Positions 45,466-53,828 of a stretch of DNA of 64,000 nucleotides are shown here, in pieces. Under the pieces are notes generated by a model, which saw nothing but the letters and a program-made list of their open reading frames with translations, was not told the DNA's origin and did not search any database. The DNA is from Dyella_A sp050749815 (GTDB lineage Bacteria > Pseudomonadota > Gammaproteobacteria > Xanthomonadales > Rhodanobacteraceae): positions 3,782,001-3,846,000 of the forward strand of contig NZ_CP192735.1 of the NCBI RefSeq assembly GCF_050749815.1, in the 5' to 3' direction. Within the stretch, counting starts at the first letter, position 1, and each line of letters opens with the position of its first letter. Position numbers and translations under genes: made by a program.

Positions 45466-46884
45466 ATGTCTTTCCAAACCCCGCCGTCGCGCCGACGACG
45501 TGGCCTGCCCGGGGCCCTGCTGGGCGTTGTCTGCATCGCCAGCGCGCTCGGCGGAGGCCTGCTGGTGCAGCGGACGGCGCGTGCCGGTGCCGACGCCGGC
45601 AGCATCAATCCCCATCCGGTGCAGCTACGGCTGCCGCCGATCGCGCCGCTCAGCGCCGTGGCCCGGCTGGGCAAGGCGCTGTTCTTCGATCCGATGCTGT
45701 CGGGCTCCGGTCGGCAGTCGTGCGCGTCGTGCCACAGCCCGGCGTTCGGCTACAACCCACCCAATGCGCTCATCGTGCAACCCGGTGGCGCGCACCTGCA
45801 GCAGGCTGGCTTTCGGTCGCCGCCGTCGCTCGCGTACCTGTATCGGCAGCCGCCTTTCAGCATCGGGCCGGACGTCGGCGACGTCGACGTGCCGGTCGAT
45901 CTCAACGCCGTGGCTGCCGCGGTGCGCAGCCAGCGCCGGGCGAGCAAGGCCGCCGGCGTGACGCCGCGGCAGGCGCCGATGGTGGGGCAGGGCGGCCTGT
46001 TCTGGGATGGTCGGGCCGATTCGCTGCAGCGGCAGGCGATCCTGCCGATGCTGAGTCCGGTGGAGATGGCCAATACCAGCGTCGCCGCGGTGGCGACCAA
46101 ACTTGCGCACAGCCGGTACCGGCCGTCGTTCGTGCAGCTGTTCGGCGACGGCGTCGTGGGCGATCCGGCGCAGCTGGTCGATGAGGCGATGTTCGCGATC
46201 GGCCGGTTCGAGATCGAGGATCCCTCATTCCACCTCTTCACCAGCAAGTACGACGCCTGGCTGCAGGGCAGGGCGCGGCTCACGCCCGCCGAGCAGCGCG
46301 GCCTGGCCCTGTTCAACGATCCGCACAAGGGCAACTGCGCCGCCTGCCATCTGAGCCGGCCAACCCGTGACGGTCTGCCACCGCTGTTCACCGACGCGCA
46401 GTACGAGGCGCTCGGGGTGCCGCGCAATCCGGCGCTGGCGGCGAACCGGGATCCGCGGTTCTACGACATGGGCCTATGCGGCCCGTTCCGCAAAGACCTC
46501 GCGAAGCAGACGCAGTACTGCGGCATGTTCCTCACGCCGACCCTGCGCAACGTGGACCGCCGCCGGGTGTTCTTCCACAACGGCGTCTACCGCACGCTCA
46601 AGCAGGTGCTGGACTTCTACAACCTGCGCGCCGTAGAACCGCAGAAAATCTACCCGAGCGGCGCGAACGGCGTGCTGGCGATCGACAACGACCTGCCCAC
46701 GGCGTATCACGCCAACATTGACACCGCCGATGCGCCGTTCGACCGCCGTGTCGGGGAATCACCGCCGCTGAGCGATCGCGACATCGACGACATCATCGCT
46801 TTCCTGCATACGCTGGATGACGGTTACTCGTCGAGGACGCCGCTTGTCGAAGCACGAGTACATGTTCCGCCCGCGGGCAGGTAG
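45466..46884 (+). CDS. Di-heme cytochrome c peroxidase (MauG/CCP family)
   Basis: 472-residue periplasmic protein with a membrane-anchor/signal segment (LLGVVCIASALGGGLLV, ~15-31). Heme 1 motif CASCH is at residues 86-90, within GSGRQSCASCHSPAFGY, and heme 2 CAACH at 291-295. APMVGQGGLFWDGRADSLQRQAI and NVDRRRVFFHNGVYRTLKQVLDFY are diagnostic of the CCP_MauG family. Reduces peroxide or oxidises a protein or small-molecule partner. ATG 45466 has GGAG about nine bases ahead. Lies downstream of the secreted phosphoesterase in the same direction. Confidence 0.92.
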   Translation: MSFQTPPSRRRRGLPGALLGVVCIASALGGGLLVQRTARAGADAGSINPHPVQLRLPPIAPLSAVARLGKALFFDPMLSGSGRQSCASCHSPAFGYNPPNALIVQPGGAHLQQAGFRSPPSLAYLYRQPPFSIGPDVGDVDVPVDLNAVAAAVRSQRRASKAAGVTPRQAPMVGQGGLFWDGRADSLQRQAILPMLSPVEMANTSVAAVATKLAHSRYRPSFVQLFGDGVVGDPAQLVDEAMFAIGRFEIEDPSFHLFTSKYDAWLQGRARLTPAEQRGLALFNDPHKGNCAACHLSRPTRDGLPPLFTDAQYEALGVPRNPALAANRDPRFYDMGLCGPFRKDLAKQTQYCGMFLTPTLRNVDRRRVFFHNGVYRTLKQVLDFYNLRAVEPQKIYPSGANGVLAIDNDLPTAYHANIDTADAPFDRRVGESPPLSDRDIDDIIAFLHTLDDGYSSRTPLVEARVHVPPAGR

Positions 46885-47052
46885 TCGAGACGTCTTGCGG
46901 AGTCGGTGAATGCGGGTTGATACCACCGATCGATGGGGCTAGGTTCACCGAGGCCCGAGGCCTGGAACGCTGGGCGGTCGTAGAGGCGGTCGCCCGATGC
47001 CGGTTGGCGTTGCAGCTGTTTCGCGCAGGCGCGCGCGCCGTCCCACGTGAAG

Positions 47053-47093
47053 ATCCCGGCCCGTGCGGAGCGATGGCTCCGCGCGGCCGGGAT
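47053..47093. terminator. Shared hairpin between convergent peroxidase and OmpA-like genes
   Basis: ATCCCGGCC (47053-47061) pairs with GGCCGGGAT (47085-47093) and the inner arms GTGCGGAGC/GCTCCGCGC continue the stem to about 18 bp with one bulged C and one G-T pair, loop GATG. It lies 12 bp past the OmpA-like stop on the minus strand and is the likely bidirectional end signal, though T-runs are absent. Confidence 0.6.
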
Positions 47094-47105
47094 GCAGGGT
47101 GCGGG

Positions 47106-47714
47106 TCAGGTGGTTGGGGTGCCGGCGGTGGTGGCGTTGCCGGCAAAGTCGACCACCAGAGTCACTCGGCGGTTGGACGAGCCGGCGTCGCGCACCTGGC
47201 CCTTCTCAACCTGGCGATTGCTGGCTTCGCCGTAGCTGACGGCGCGGATCTTGTCGGCGTTCAGGCCGCCGGTACTGACGAGGTAATCGCGTACGGCCTC
47301 GGCGCGCTTGAGGCCCAGGCGCTTGTTGTAGCTGGCCGAACCGGCCGGGTCGGTAAAGCCTTCCACCGTGATCACCGCGTCGGAGCGATGCTGGCTGATG
47401 ACCTTGGCGAAATCGTCGAGCAGCGGTTTGTCTTCATCGCGCAGCGTGGCGTCACCGAAGGCGAAGTGCGCGGCCGTGTCGACGTTGATGCGCCCCTGCA
47501 TGGCGGTGATCTGCGCGTCGTACTTGGCAAAGCGCTGCTGCATGTCCTGGGTGATCGCATCGATCTGTTGCTGCTGCTTCTGATCGTTGGCGCGCAGCTC
47601 GCTGATGGCGGCGTCGTAATCGGCCTTCTTCACGTACTGGGAACATCCACCCAGCGCGAACCCCATCAAGCTCAGGGGAAGCAGTGCAAGGCGTGCGGCT
47701 TTCAGATTCTTCAT
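47106..47714 (-). CDS. OmpA-family peptidoglycan-binding lipoprotein
   Basis: 202-residue lipoprotein. Signal MKNLKAARLALLPLSLMGFALGGC with LGGC lipobox (Cys 24), a short coiled-coil-like heptad stretch (YDAAISELRANDQKQQQQIDAITQDMQQRFA, ~30-62, as in Lpp-like tethers) and a C-terminal OmpA domain with FAFGDATLRDEDKPLLDDFAKVI, TVEGFTDPAGSASYNKRLGLKRAEAVRDYL and SYGEASN. The peptidoglycan-contacting Asp/Arg pair of the family is visible (TDPAG, NRRVTL). Outer membrane anchored, linking it to the wall. GAGGAGATCACC precedes the start. Confidence 0.92.
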   Translation of the reverse strand: MKNLKAARLALLPLSLMGFALGGCSQYVKKADYDAAISELRANDQKQQQQIDAITQDMQQRFAKYDAQITAMQGRINVDTAAHFAFGDATLRDEDKPLLDDFAKVISQHRSDAVITVEGFTDPAGSASYNKRLGLKRAEAVRDYLVSTGGLNADKIRAVSYGEASNRQVEKGQVRDAGSSNRRVTLVVDFAGNATTAGTPTT

Positions 47715-48014
47715 GGTGATCTCCTCGTCCTTCGGGCCCGTAGCGAGAGGTGTCATCGCGTACTTCAGGCCATGCCCATGCCGCCTGCATCGTCCCCCGC
47801 GCGCGCAGGTGCCGGCTTTTCAGGCTACCCCGCAGCGACGCGCATGGAATGAACCGCAGTCAACCGTGAAGGCAACGTTGCGTCGCATGTCTGTGCGCGC
47901 GGGCGGAGCGAGACAGTGACATCGCCCAGTACGCAAAAATCTTCGGCGCGCATCGAACAGCGGCATCGCCACAAATAGCGAGGTGAACGCCATCACACCG
48001 GGAGGGCAACAGCG
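47715..48014. other. 300-bp divergent control region
   Basis: Between the OmpA-like and GFA genes. Contains both leaders (GAGGAG near 47725 for the former, GGGAGGGCAA at 48000-48010 for the latter) and no ORF with a ribosome site. A/T-richer around 47930-47990, where promoters are likely. Confidence 0.5.
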
Positions 48015-48404
48015 ATGATCGAAGGCACATGCCATTGCGGCGCGGTGCGCTGGCAGTTCGATGGCGATCCGGATCGGGCCACCGCCTGCAACTGCACGGT
48101 ATGCCGGCGCTACGGCGCGCTCTGGGCTTATGGGTGCGAGGACGAGGGCGTGCGTGCATCGGGCCCGACACATGTTTACGTGCGGGGCGCGAGGATCGCC
48201 TTCCACTTCTGCCCGGTCTGCGGATGCATGGCGTTCTGGCGCGCGCAGACACGCGACGCGTCGGGCCGACGCCGCATCGCGGTCAACCTGCGCCTGGCCG
48301 AACCTGCCGCGGTCGGACATGTTCCGATCGACCACCTCGACGGGCTGCACGACTTCGACCACCTGCCCCGCGATGGTCACCGCGTGGCCGACTACTGGTA
48401 TTGA
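48015..48404 (+). CDS. GFA family (CENP-V/GFA domain) protein
   Basis: 129-residue zinc protein of the glutathione-dependent formaldehyde-activating enzyme fold. Zinc ligands: CHCG (residues 6-9), CNCTVCRRYG (~26-29) and FHFCPVCGC (~61-66). GGGAGG lies ahead of the ATG. Family members bind small thiol adducts or act in unknown detox reactions; true Gfa activity is proven for few. Monocistronic. Confidence 0.9.
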   Translation: MIEGTCHCGAVRWQFDGDPDRATACNCTVCRRYGALWAYGCEDEGVRASGPTHVYVRGARIAFHFCPVCGCMAFWRAQTRDASGRRRIAVNLRLAEPAAVGHVPIDHLDGLHDFDHLPRDGHRVADYWY

Positions 48405-48539
48405 GGGCCGCGCGGACGCCAGGCGCCGTGCGGGAGCGGGCAGTGTTCGTCGATGCCGCCGCGACGTTATGCTCGGGAACCTCCGGGCGCCGCAGGCGTC
48501 GATGGAAGATTCCTGTTCCCTATCAATGGATGGCTCACC

Positions 48540-49151
48540 ATGACCGTTTCCCGTTCCCTGCTTGCTGCTTCCTTCATCACGGCCCTCGGGCTGTCCGTGC
48601 TGCCGGCCGCGCCGGCGCGTGCCGCCGATGAGCTGGGCGGTAATCCCGTGCCGGGCCTGTGCATGCTCTCGCGCGAGGCGGTGTTCGCGCAGTCCAAGGT
48701 CGGGCAGGCCGCCACGCAGCGCCTCAACCAGTTGGCGACGCAGGCCCGCAATCAGCTGGCCGGCGAGCGCACGCCGCTGGATACCGACATCCAGAATTTC
48801 CAGAAGAACGCCCCCAAGCTCAGCGAAGATCAGCGCAAGCAGCAGGGTGGCGCGCTGCAGCAGCGCATGCAGGCCTTCCAAGGCAAGGCGGGCGAGCTCA
48901 GCGAACGCATCCGTCTCACCCAGGCCAAGGCGATGGACCGCATCGGCCAGGAGGCGCAGCCGCTGGTGGCGTCCAGCTACAAGAGCCACCGCTGCGGCTT
49001 GCTGCTGAATCGCGATGCAGTGCTCGGTGGCAACGTGAGCAACGATCTCACCGCTGACGTGGTGAAGGGTCTGGACGCGAAGATCACCACCATCTCGTTC
49101 AACCTCGAGCCGCTGCCCAGCGGCAACGGCGCCAACGGCCAGGGCAAGTGA
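48540..49151 (+). CDS. OmpH/Skp-like periplasmic protein
   Basis: 203-residue protein with a signal peptide (MTVSRSLLAASFITALGLSVLPAAPARA) and an OmpH-like core: a long predicted coiled coil from about residue 50 to 140, rich in Gln, Arg, Lys and Ala (QRLNQLATQARNQLAGERTPLDTDIQNFQKNAPKLSEDQRKQQ), in which VFAQSKVGQAATQRL matches the Skp N-terminal strand-helix. Two Cys (GLCML, RCGLL) are unlike E. coli Skp. It is not next to bamA or lpxD, so probably an accessory paralogue of the outer-membrane chaperone. Weak ribosome site. Confidence 0.8.
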   Translation: MTVSRSLLAASFITALGLSVLPAAPARAADELGGNPVPGLCMLSREAVFAQSKVGQAATQRLNQLATQARNQLAGERTPLDTDIQNFQKNAPKLSEDQRKQQGGALQQRMQAFQGKAGELSERIRLTQAKAMDRIGQEAQPLVASSYKSHRCGLLLNRDAVLGGNVSNDLTADVVKGLDAKITTISFNLEPLPSGNGANGQGK

Positions 49152-49167
49152 GCTAGCGGGCAACGAA

Positions 49168-49193
49168 CGCCGGGTGCCGCAACGCGCCCGGCG
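49168..49193. terminator. Hairpin between OmpH-like and CPBP genes
   Basis: CGCCGGG (49168-49174) pairs with CCCGGCG (49187-49193), 17 bp after the OmpH-like stop and immediately ahead of the next gene's ribosome site. Could be a weak terminator or could mask that ribosome site. Confidence 0.35.
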
Positions 49194-49201
49194 CGGAGCT
49201 G

Positions 49202-49894
49202 GTGACGAGGGGAGGGACTCACCTGGACAGCGCCTCGCCATCGACGCCGGCACCGTCGCTGCGACAGCGCGCGATGGTGCTGGTCGGCACCGCAGCGGTG
49301 TTGATCGCGCCGCATCTGGGTGTGCCGATGTTCCTTTACCTCTGGCTGGGGCTTGGCCTGTGCGTGGCCATGCTGCGGCTGCACCGGCTACGGTTCGCCG
49401 ATGCGGGTTTTCGCTGGCGGGGCTTCCGGACGATTCCGTTGCTGATCGGCGCGGCGCTCGGCCTGGCCTACGCAGCCATCAACTACCAGCTGATCGGCCC
49501 GCTGCTCGCCCACGTGCTGGGCGAGCGCCCGGACCTGAGCGACTTTGCCTTCGTGCGCACGCACCTCTCCGGTTACGTGCTGGCCCTGGTGCTGGCATGG
49601 GTGATCGGCGGGTTCTACGAGGAGCTGGTGTTCCGCGGCTTTCTCCACACGATGCTGATGCGGCATCTGCCGCGCGTACCCATGCGGCCCGCATGGGCCG
49701 TCGCGCTGACTGCGTTGGCCTTTGCCGCGTATCACCTGCAGCTTGGCGCGTTCGGTGTGGCCAATGCGCTGGTGTTCGCGCTCTTCGCTGCGGCCGTGCG
49801 GCGGCGCTGGCCACGGAACCTGTGGGTGGTAATCAGCTTCCACGCCTGCGCCGACATGACAGCGTTTACGCTGATGCGCTGGGGTTACCTGTAG
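49202..49894 (+). CDS. CPBP family intramembrane protease
   Basis: 230-residue polytopic membrane protein of the CPBP/Rce1 family: GGFYEELVFRGFL with Glu140-Glu141, AYHLQLG for motif 2 and SFHACAD for motif 3. GTG 49202 has GGAG only three bases ahead, which is tight; an ATG at 49274 is an alternative that would remove a polar N terminus. It follows the OmpH-like gene by 50 bp, so partial co-transcription is possible. Role unknown. Confidence 0.82.
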   Translation: MTRGGTHLDSASPSTPAPSLRQRAMVLVGTAAVLIAPHLGVPMFLYLWLGLGLCVAMLRLHRLRFADAGFRWRGFRTIPLLIGAALGLAYAAINYQLIGPLLAHVLGERPDLSDFAFVRTHLSGYVLALVLAWVIGGFYEELVFRGFLHTMLMRHLPRVPMRPAWAVALTALAFAAYHLQLGAFGVANALVFALFAAAVRRRWPRNLWVVISFHACADMTAFTLMRWGYL

Positions 49895-49923
49895 GCGTCC
49901 GTGTCGTGCGCCGGCGCGCTGGC

Positions 49924-50436
49924 TCAGTCACGCTGGGCGGGCTTGGCCGCCGGCATCAGCGCGAACAGCACCTCGTTTGCCGGCACTGCCGAGGCGGTGG
50001 CGATGTCGCTCGGTGTATCGCGGGTGGAGCTTGCCTTGTAGCCGCGGGTCTGCAGCTGCTTGAGAAGATCCTGCGGCGGGACCTTGAGGATCGGCGCCAG
50101 ATCCTCCAGCGTCGCTCGCGTCATCAGCGCGAGCGTCTGGAACGCCGGATTGCCGGCGCGGCCCTTGCCCGCGGTGAAGGCGAACGGCACCGCCACCACC
50201 AGCGACAGCGCCAGCGGAATCATCAGCGTGCGGCGCTTGGCGTAGGCCAGCAGGGGCTTCCAGTTCTTCACCATGTGCAGCGCGAACGGCGCCAGCAGCA
50301 GCATGCTCAGCCATTCGTGCATGCGGTGGAACGTGGCCGAGGACCAGTGGAAGAACAGCGCCACGCCCGAGACGGCGGACACGGCGAACAGGCCGGCGGT
50401 GAGCGGTGTGCCGTAGCGATGCATGAAGTGCTTCAA
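49924..50436 (-). CDS. DUF4405-like membrane protein
   Basis: 170 residues with three membrane segments (about 10-32, 42-60, 70-92) carrying histidines typical of heme-b coordination: FFHW (~29), FHRMHEWL (~36-40) and ALHMVKNWK (~53), the DUF4405 pattern seen in small cytochrome-b-like proteins near iron-uptake genes. A ~70-residue soluble C-terminal part (TLEDLAPILKVPPQDLLKQLQTRGY) follows. TTG 50436 is chosen since AAGGA lies eight bases ahead; an ATG at 50424 is the alternative. A Fur-box-like palindrome 29 bp upstream suggests iron-repressed expression. Confidence 0.8.
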   Translation of the reverse strand: MKHFMHRYGTPLTAGLFAVSAVSGVALFFHWSSATFHRMHEWLSMLLLAPFALHMVKNWKPLLAYAKRRTLMIPLALSLVVAVPFAFTAGKGRAGNPAFQTLALMTRATLEDLAPILKVPPQDLLKQLQTRGYKASSTRDTPSDIATASAVPANEVLFALMPAAKPAQRD

Positions 50437-50464
50437 CGCAAAAATCCTTTGCTGGAGTGTTCAT

Positions 50465-50487
50465 CAAATGATAGTTATTCGCATTTG
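50465..50487. promoter_or_regulatory. Fur-box-like palindrome
   Basis: CAAATG (50465-50470) and CATTTG (50482-50487) are perfect arms; the core 50469-50483 TGATAGTTATTCGCA matches the 7-1-7 Fur consensus TGATAATnATTATCA at 12 of 14 fixed positions. It lies in the only A/T-rich patch here, 29 bp ahead of the DUF4405-like start and about 88 bp ahead of the divergent peptidase gene. Confidence 0.7.
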
Positions 50488-50574
50488 ATCCGACAAGACG
50501 GCACCGCTCGCGCCGCGGCGACTGCCCACAGGGCCGGTGCTAAAGTCAGGGACTTTCGCCCGGAGTATTTGCCC

Positions 50575-51498
50575 ATGAGCGCTACCTCGACCGCCTATTC
50601 GATCGGCACGCCTGGCGTCGCCTGGGGCCCCGCCGAAGTGGCCGCCTGGCGCGCCCGGCAGACCCGCCAGCGCAGCTACGCCGACGACGTGCTGAGCGTG
50701 GTCGATCGCCTGCGCAGCCAGTTCGACGTGAGCGAATATGGTCAGCTCGACTACGCCGCGGAACATTTAGCGCTGCACGTCGTGCGTAGCCGCGACTGGC
50801 GCGCCGAACGGCCCATCGTGGTGGTCACCGGCGGCGTGCACGGCTACGAAACCAGCGGTGTGCATGGCGCGCTGCAGTTCCTCCAGCACGAGGCCGCGCG
50901 CTACGTCGGGCGGGCCAACCTGCTGGTGGTGCCGTGCGTGAGCCCGTGGGCGTACGAGCGCATCCACCGCTGGAACCCCGACGCGATCGATCCCAACCGC
51001 TCGTTCCGTGCCGACAGCCCGGCGGGCGAATCGGCTGCGCTGTGGAACCTGCTGGCGCCGTATCGCGAGAGCGCCCTGCTGCACATCGACCTGCACGAAA
51101 CCACCGACAGCGACGAGTCGGAATTCCGCCCGGCGCTGGCCGCCCGCGACGGCGTGGCGTACGAGCCGGGCGAGATCCCCGATGGCTTCTACCTGGTGGA
51201 CGACACCGAGAACCCGCAGCCTGCGTTCCAGCAGGCGATCATCGAAGCGGTGGCGAAGGTCACCCATATCGCGCCGGCCGACGCCAAGGGCGAGATCATC
51301 GGTTCGCCGGTAGTCGCCCCCGGCGTGATCCGGTACCCGCTGAAAAAGTTGGGCCTGTGTGCCGGCATCACCCACGCGCGCTACGTCAGCACCACCGAGG
51401 TCTACCCGGACAGCCCGCGCGCCACCCCCGCGCAGTGCAACGACGCCCAGGTGGCGGCGGTGTGCGCGGCGATCGACTTCGCGCTGGCGGTGGGCTGA
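50575..51498 (+). CDS. M14 family metallopeptidase
   Basis: 307-residue zinc carboxypeptidase-type enzyme. Zinc ligands H89-x-x-E92 in GGVHGYETSG and His170 or His174 in LLHIDLHETTDSDESEFRPAL; NPDAIDPNRSF carries the family's substrate-binding Asn-Arg pair. The C-terminal GVIRYPLKKLGLCAGITHARYVSTTEVYPDSP probably provides the catalytic Glu. No signal peptide, so cytoplasmic. Succinylglutamate desuccinylase-like and true carboxypeptidase members share these motifs. GGAG ahead of ATG 50575. Confidence 0.85.
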   Translation: MSATSTAYSIGTPGVAWGPAEVAAWRARQTRQRSYADDVLSVVDRLRSQFDVSEYGQLDYAAEHLALHVVRSRDWRAERPIVVVTGGVHGYETSGVHGALQFLQHEAARYVGRANLLVVPCVSPWAYERIHRWNPDAIDPNRSFRADSPAGESAALWNLLAPYRESALLHIDLHETTDSDESEFRPALAARDGVAYEPGEIPDGFYLVDDTENPQPAFQQAIIEAVAKVTHIAPADAKGEIIGSPVVAPGVIRYPLKKLGLCAGITHARYVSTTEVYPDSPRATPAQCNDAQVAAVCAAIDFALAVG

Positions 51499-51839
51499 TC
51501 GAGGCACTGTGACCCATGATGCGGCCAGACCTTCGCGATGCGGACCGAGCGCGGCGGGCTGGTTGGCGCCGATGAGCGGCTGACTGCCGGCTGCCGCGCC
51601 AGTCCGCTGCTGGTCGCGCCGGTCGATCGTCAGCATCAGCCGCGTCATTGTGGTCCTGCATGAGCCGGATCCGGACTGGAAGCGTCGGGTGCAGCACCGG
51701 GTGGACGATCTGGAGTAGCCGGTACGCCGCGGGGCGCCGCTCAGGTGCATGCCGGAGGTCACTTGCACCAGCGGCACATGGCGCGGCCCGCCCTCCGGCG
51801 TAAGCTCCTGCGCCACGACGGGTGCCCTGGGGAGCGGCC
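51499..51839. other. 341-bp intergenic stretch, possible coding remnant
   Basis: No ORF with a ribosome site. Plus-strand text ending at a TAG near 51716-51718 reads ISRVIVVLHEPDPDWKRRV and VQHRVDDLE with good third-position GC but no start; the complementary strand is similarly open, so this may be a decayed fragment or chance in GC-rich DNA. The last 20 bases are the leader of the cytochrome gene. Confidence 0.3.
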
Positions 51840-52736
51840 ATGCGTACGACGATGAAATGGCTCGGCCGCCTGGCGGCCGGCGTAGTGCTGCTGCTCGTGG
51901 CCGCGCTGGCCACGGTGTATGCGATGAGCGAATGGCGCCTGCGCCGCGTGTGGGGCGTGCAGGCCAGCGTACCGGTGGTGCCGAGCGATGCGGCGGCGGT
52001 CGCCCGTGGCGATCACCTGGCCACCATTCGCGGCTGCAAGGGTTGCCACGGGCCGGACCTCGGCGGCGCCACCTTCATCGACGCTCCGGTGATGGCGCGG
52101 TTGTCCGGCCCCAACCTCACCTCGGGGCAGGGCGGGATCGTACGCAGCGACCTGGACCGGGTGCGCGCGATCCGCCACGGCGTGGCGCCCAACGGTCGCT
52201 CGCTGCTGTTCATGCCCTCGCAGGAGTTCAACGCCTTGAGCGAGAGCGACATGGGCGACCTGCTCGCTTATCTGCACAGCGTGCCAGCGGTGGATCGCAC
52301 GCTGCCGCCGAACCGGGTCGGCCCGCTGGGGCGTGCGCTGTTCCTGGCCGGCAAGGTGCCCCTACTGCCGGCCGAAGTGGTCGATCACCAAGCCCCGCCG
52401 GCGCAGCCGAGCCCCGGCGCCACGCCGGCGTACGGCGCCTACCTCGCCAGCTCATGCAAGGGCTGCCACGGTGCGGGACTGTCCGGCGGTCACATCCCTG
52501 GCACGCCACCGAGCTGGCCCGATGCCGCCAACCTCACGCCGCATGCCAGCGGGCTGGCCGGCTGGAGCGAAGCCGACTTGCGTCGCGCGCTGCGCGAGGG
52601 CATCTCCCGGGATGGCCGCAAACTGAAGACCGACTTCATGCCGGTGCGCGAAACCCGCCACCTTAGCGATGACGAGATCGGCGCGCTGTACGCGTATTTC
52701 CAGAGCGTGCCGGCGAGGCCGCGCGGCGGACGCTGA
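51840..52736 (+). CDS. Membrane-anchored di-heme cytochrome c
   Basis: 298-residue protein with an N-terminal membrane anchor (LGRLAAGVVLLLVAALATVYAM, ~6-27) and two class I cytochrome c domains, each with CKGCHG: Cys66 and Cys206. Axial Met candidates are in FMPSQEFNALSESDMGDLLAYL and DFMPVRETRHLSDDEIGALYAYFQ. This is the layout of the cytochrome subunit of periplasmic dehydrogenases (gluconate, alcohol or aldehyde types), but no dehydrogenase gene is adjacent. GGAG five bases before ATG 51840. Confidence 0.9.
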   Translation: MRTTMKWLGRLAAGVVLLLVAALATVYAMSEWRLRRVWGVQASVPVVPSDAAAVARGDHLATIRGCKGCHGPDLGGATFIDAPVMARLSGPNLTSGQGGIVRSDLDRVRAIRHGVAPNGRSLLFMPSQEFNALSESDMGDLLAYLHSVPAVDRTLPPNRVGPLGRALFLAGKVPLLPAEVVDHQAPPAQPSPGATPAYGAYLASSCKGCHGAGLSGGHIPGTPPSWPDAANLTPHASGLAGWSEADLRRALREGISRDGRKLKTDFMPVRETRHLSDDEIGALYAYFQSVPARPRGGR

Positions 52737-52800
52737 TCGCAGGTTCCTGCGCCGTCGCTCTGGCATCATCCGCGCACCCTTCATTGCCGGGATGTACGCG

Positions 52801-53253
52801 ATGTCGTTTCGACGCCACGGATGGTTGCTCGCCGCTCTGTTCGCCGCGCTCGGTGGTTGTGCCACGGACCCGCGCATCACCCCCGATGCGCGCTGGATCG
52901 ATCCTTCGCAGGCCGTGCAGCTCGCGGCGGCGGCCGCGCCGCGCGGCGTCTCCGGCGTGTTCGCGCTCACCGTGCAGGCGACGGCACGTCCCGGCCCGCT
53001 GTACCTCAACTCCGAGCGTGACTACCGCGATCAACGCGACCTCACGGTCGTGGTGCTGCCGGCGGCGGCCAAGGCGCTGGCCGAACGGCTGCACGGCGAG
53101 CCGGAGCGCGCACTGCGCGGTCGACGCATCCTGGTAGCGGGCTGGGCCAGGCGCGTACGCATCGACTTCCTCGCCGACGGCCGCCCCAGCGGCAAGTACT
53201 ACTACCAGACCCACGTGCTGGTGACCGACGCGACGCAGATCCAGCTGCTGTGA
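52801..53253 (+). CDS. Predicted lipoprotein, function unknown
   Basis: 150-residue lipoprotein: MSFRRHGWLLAALFAALGGC with LGGC lipobox (Cys 20), then ATDPRITPDARWID. The mature domain is beta-rich: SGVFALTVQATARPGPLYLNSERDYRDQRDLTVVVLP, ERALRGRRILVAGWARRVRIDFLADGRPSGKYYYQTHVLVTDATQIQLL, which reads like an OB-type fold for a small ligand or nucleic-acid-like surface. An ATG three codons upstream (52792) is possible. Same direction as the cytochrome gene 64 bp upstream, perhaps co-transcribed. Confidence 0.75.
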   Translation: MSFRRHGWLLAALFAALGGCATDPRITPDARWIDPSQAVQLAAAAAPRGVSGVFALTVQATARPGPLYLNSERDYRDQRDLTVVVLPAAAKALAERLHGEPERALRGRRILVAGWARRVRIDFLADGRPSGKYYYQTHVLVTDATQIQLL

Positions 53254-53275
53254 CCGGCCTGCGCAGGCGCTGATC

Positions 53276-53731
53276 GTGTGCGTCCTCATCCGTCCCGTTC
53301 GCAATGACGACTTCGACAGGTGGCTGCCGCTGTGGGATGGCTACAACGCGTTCTACGGCCGGCACGGCGCCAGCGCACTCGATCCGGCGATCACCCGCGT
53401 CACCTGGCAACGCTTCCTCGATCCGGCCGAGCCGATGTTCGCCGGTGTGGCTGAAGTCGACGGCGTGCTGTGCGGCCTGGTGCACTTTCTCCATCATCGC
53501 AGCACCACGCGGATCGAGCCGGTCTGCTACCTGCAGGATCTGTTCACCGCCGAAACGGCGCGCGGGCAGGGCATGGCGCGTGCGCTGGTCGAACACGTCT
53601 ATGCACACGCTCATGCCGCCGGCGTGCGCCGCGTGTATTGGCAGACCCAGGCCGGCAACGCGGCGGCGCGCGTGCTGTACAACCGCCTCGCCGTGCACGC
53701 CGGATTCATCGTCTACGCGCACGACGTGTAG
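53276..53731 (+). CDS. GNAT family N-acetyltransferase
   Basis: 151-residue acetyltransferase: IRPVRNDDFDRWLPLWDGYNAFYG at the N terminus, the acetyl-CoA motif FTAETARGQGMARALVEHVYAHA (R-G-Q-G-M-A) and AGNAAARVLYNRLAVHAGFIVYAHD at the end. GTG 53276 begins the protein 22 bp after the lipoprotein stop; the ribosome site is poor. Target amine unknown. Confidence 0.88.
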   Translation: MCVLIRPVRNDDFDRWLPLWDGYNAFYGRHGASALDPAITRVTWQRFLDPAEPMFAGVAEVDGVLCGLVHFLHHRSTTRIEPVCYLQDLFTAETARGQGMARALVEHVYAHAHAAGVRRVYWQTQAGNAAARVLYNRLAVHAGFIVYAHDV

Positions 53732-53828
53732 CCCCCGGGCAAGCGGCCGGCACCGCGCGCTTCAGGCAGCCTGCGGGACGTGCGACGATCCGCGGGCCAC
53801 TCGACCGGCAACGACGGAGCGCCCAGCC

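Noticed and set aside
43660..45615. 651-codon minus-strand ORF opposite the phosphoesterase
   Set aside because: Val/Arg/His-rich shadow of a gene with a full PF04185 motif set.
47820..49253. 477-codon minus-strand ORF across GFA and OmpH-like genes
   Set aside because: Crosses two clear plus-strand genes with ribosome sites and motifs; no family features of its own.
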